This document shows positions 13,026 through 13,634 of a stretch of DNA of 13,634 nucleotides, in pieces. This DNA comes from Burkholderiaceae bacterium (GTDB lineage Bacteria > Pseudomonadota > Gammaproteobacteria > Burkholderiales > Burkholderiaceae): assembly GCA_022701965.1 (NCBI GenBank), contig JAKONL010000455.1, forward strand, positions 1-13,634, given 5' to 3'. Position 1 is the stretch's first letter. Every line of letters begins with the position of its first letter. The notes under the pieces were generated by a model, which saw only the letters and a program-made list of their open reading frames with translations, made no database searches and was not told the origin of the DNA. A program made the translations under genes and the position numbers.

Positions 13026-13634
13026 ATGCTTTCGTACGACAAAAAATTGCTTTCGCCGGGGCGGACCCTGGGTCGCGAAACGCGGTCGACGCCGTCGCTC
13101 CTTGCATTGCGTTCGCTGCGGCAGGCCGTCGTCGTCTGCATCGTCGCAGCGTCCGCGTCGGCCTGGGCCACCGGCGGCTTCGAACAGGTGCGGCAGGAAT
13201 TCCGACCTTCGGACACGGCGGTCCTCGATCGCGACGGCGTGCTCCTGCAGCGCCTGCGCACCGATGCCACCGTCCGGCGCGGCCGGTGGGTCGATCTGGC
13301 CGACATCTCGCCGGCCATGCGTACCGCCATGGTGTTCAGCGAGGACCGCCGCTTCCACGAGCACAGCGGTGTCGACTGGCGCGCCGTTCCTTCGGCGGCA
13401 TGGGGCAATCTGTGGAACACGCGCACGCGCGGCGCATCGACGCTCACGATGCAGCTCGCCGGCCTGCTCGACGACGACCTGCGGCGCGGCAGCGGCGGTC
13501 GCAGCCTCGCGCAGAAGGTCGGACAGGCGGTCGCGGCCACTCGACTCGAGCGCGAATGGCGCAAGGACCAGATCCTGGAGGCATACCTCAACCTGGTGCC
13601 GTTCCGGGGCGAAATCGTCGGTATCGATGCCCTG
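13026..13634 (+). CDS. pbpC: Penicillin-binding protein 1C, N-terminal part (3' end outside window)
   Basis: The first 203 residues of a class A penicillin-binding protein of the PBP1C type, a bifunctional enzyme that polymerises glycan strands and carries a transpeptidase-like domain. A basic N-terminus is followed by a membrane anchor (about 34-48). Glycosyltransferase-51 motifs then appear in order: SEDRRFHEHSGVDW, with catalytic Glu106; GASTLTMQLAGLL, with PBP1C-like ARLL-type spacing; and RKDQILEAYLNLVPF. The ordering and wording fit E. coli PBP1C better than PBP1A/1B. The transpeptidase domain and the C-terminal PBP1C domain lie outside the window. The ATG at 13026 has only a weak purine run (AAAAGAAA) upstream; no better start keeps the membrane anchor. 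Thioester alpha-2-macroglobulin and pbpC are neighbours in many proteobacteria. Here pbpC has the same orientation as the macroglobulin gene but is cut off from its transcription by the opposite-strand gene, so it probably has its own promoter. Confidence 0.92.
   Translation, partial: MLSYDKKLLSPGRTLGRETRSTPSLLALRSLRQAVVVCIVAASASAWATGGFEQVRQEFRPSDTAVLDRDGVLLQRLRTDATVRRGRWVDLADISPAMRTAMVFSEDRRFHEHSGVDWRAVPSAAWGNLWNTRTRGASTLTMQLAGLLDDDLRRGSGGRSLAQKVGQAVAATRLEREWRKDQILEAYLNLVPFRGEIVGIDAL

Noticed and set aside
13031..13056. PIP-box-like pair TTCGT and TTCGC on the plus strand, reminiscent of HrpX/HrpB-controlled promoters
   Set aside because: Spacing is 16 bp rather than the usual 15, it lies inside the first codons of pbpC, and it points toward pbpC rather than the effector-like gene. 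No correctly spaced pair occurs on the minus strand upstream of 12885.
12886..13107. N-terminal extension of the unrecognised minus-strand gene by 74 codons
   Set aside because: It would overlap the pbpC start, lacks a ribosome binding site, and a good AAGGAG lies just before the ATG at 12885.

Overview
The window is dense, very GC-rich DNA. Third codon positions are almost all G or C, and long spurious ORFs lie antisense to the real genes. Gene content and protein style suggest a betaproteobacterium of the Burkholderiales, possibly a Comamonadaceae member such as Variovorax or Acidovorax. That assignment is an inference from overall character; there is no rRNA or other marker gene here.

Layout, left to right. 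(1) The 3' end of a UDP-glucose 6-dehydrogenase gene (+). (2) An ECF sigma factor and, 10 bp downstream, its membrane-anchored RskA-type anti-sigma factor (+). (3) A secreted SGNH/GDSL-type hydrolase (+), preceded by a sequence that looks like an ECF promoter. (4) Convergent to it and overlapping it by 14 bp, a two-gene minus-strand unit: a family 4 glycosyltransferase followed 3 bp later by an OpgC-like polytopic membrane protein. (5) Divergent from the glycosyltransferase, a very large exported alpha-2-macroglobulin (about 2007 aa, GTG start). It has an intact CLEQ thioester motif, a recognisable bait-region position and a Shine-Dalgarno that can be buried in a hairpin. (6) On the opposite strand, a 478-aa protein I do not recognise: Pro-rich N-terminus, Ala-rich hydrophobic body, no cysteine. 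(7) Divergent from that, the 5' end of a penicillin-binding protein 1C gene, cut by the window edge.

How they may work together. UDP-glucose dehydrogenase, the glycosyltransferase, the OpgC-like protein and the SGNH hydrolase all fit synthesis and acyl decoration of cell-surface or periplasmic glycans. The ECF/anti-sigma pair is a likely envelope-signal switch, with the neighbouring SGNH gene as a candidate target. Thioester alpha-2-macroglobulin and PBP1C are a known bacterial pair (E. coli yfhM-pbpC): a periplasmic protease trap linked to a peptidoglycan synthase. Here the pair is kept in order and orientation, but an unrelated opposite-strand gene sits between its members. That gene is the least explained part of the window and the best candidate for something undescribed.

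No stretch over 300 bases lacks a gene. The longest gaps are 12886-13025 (140 bp), 1962-2050 (89 bp), 5328-5413 (86 bp) and 538-607 (70 bp). I saw no tRNA, rRNA, CRISPR array, transposase, integrase or attachment site.
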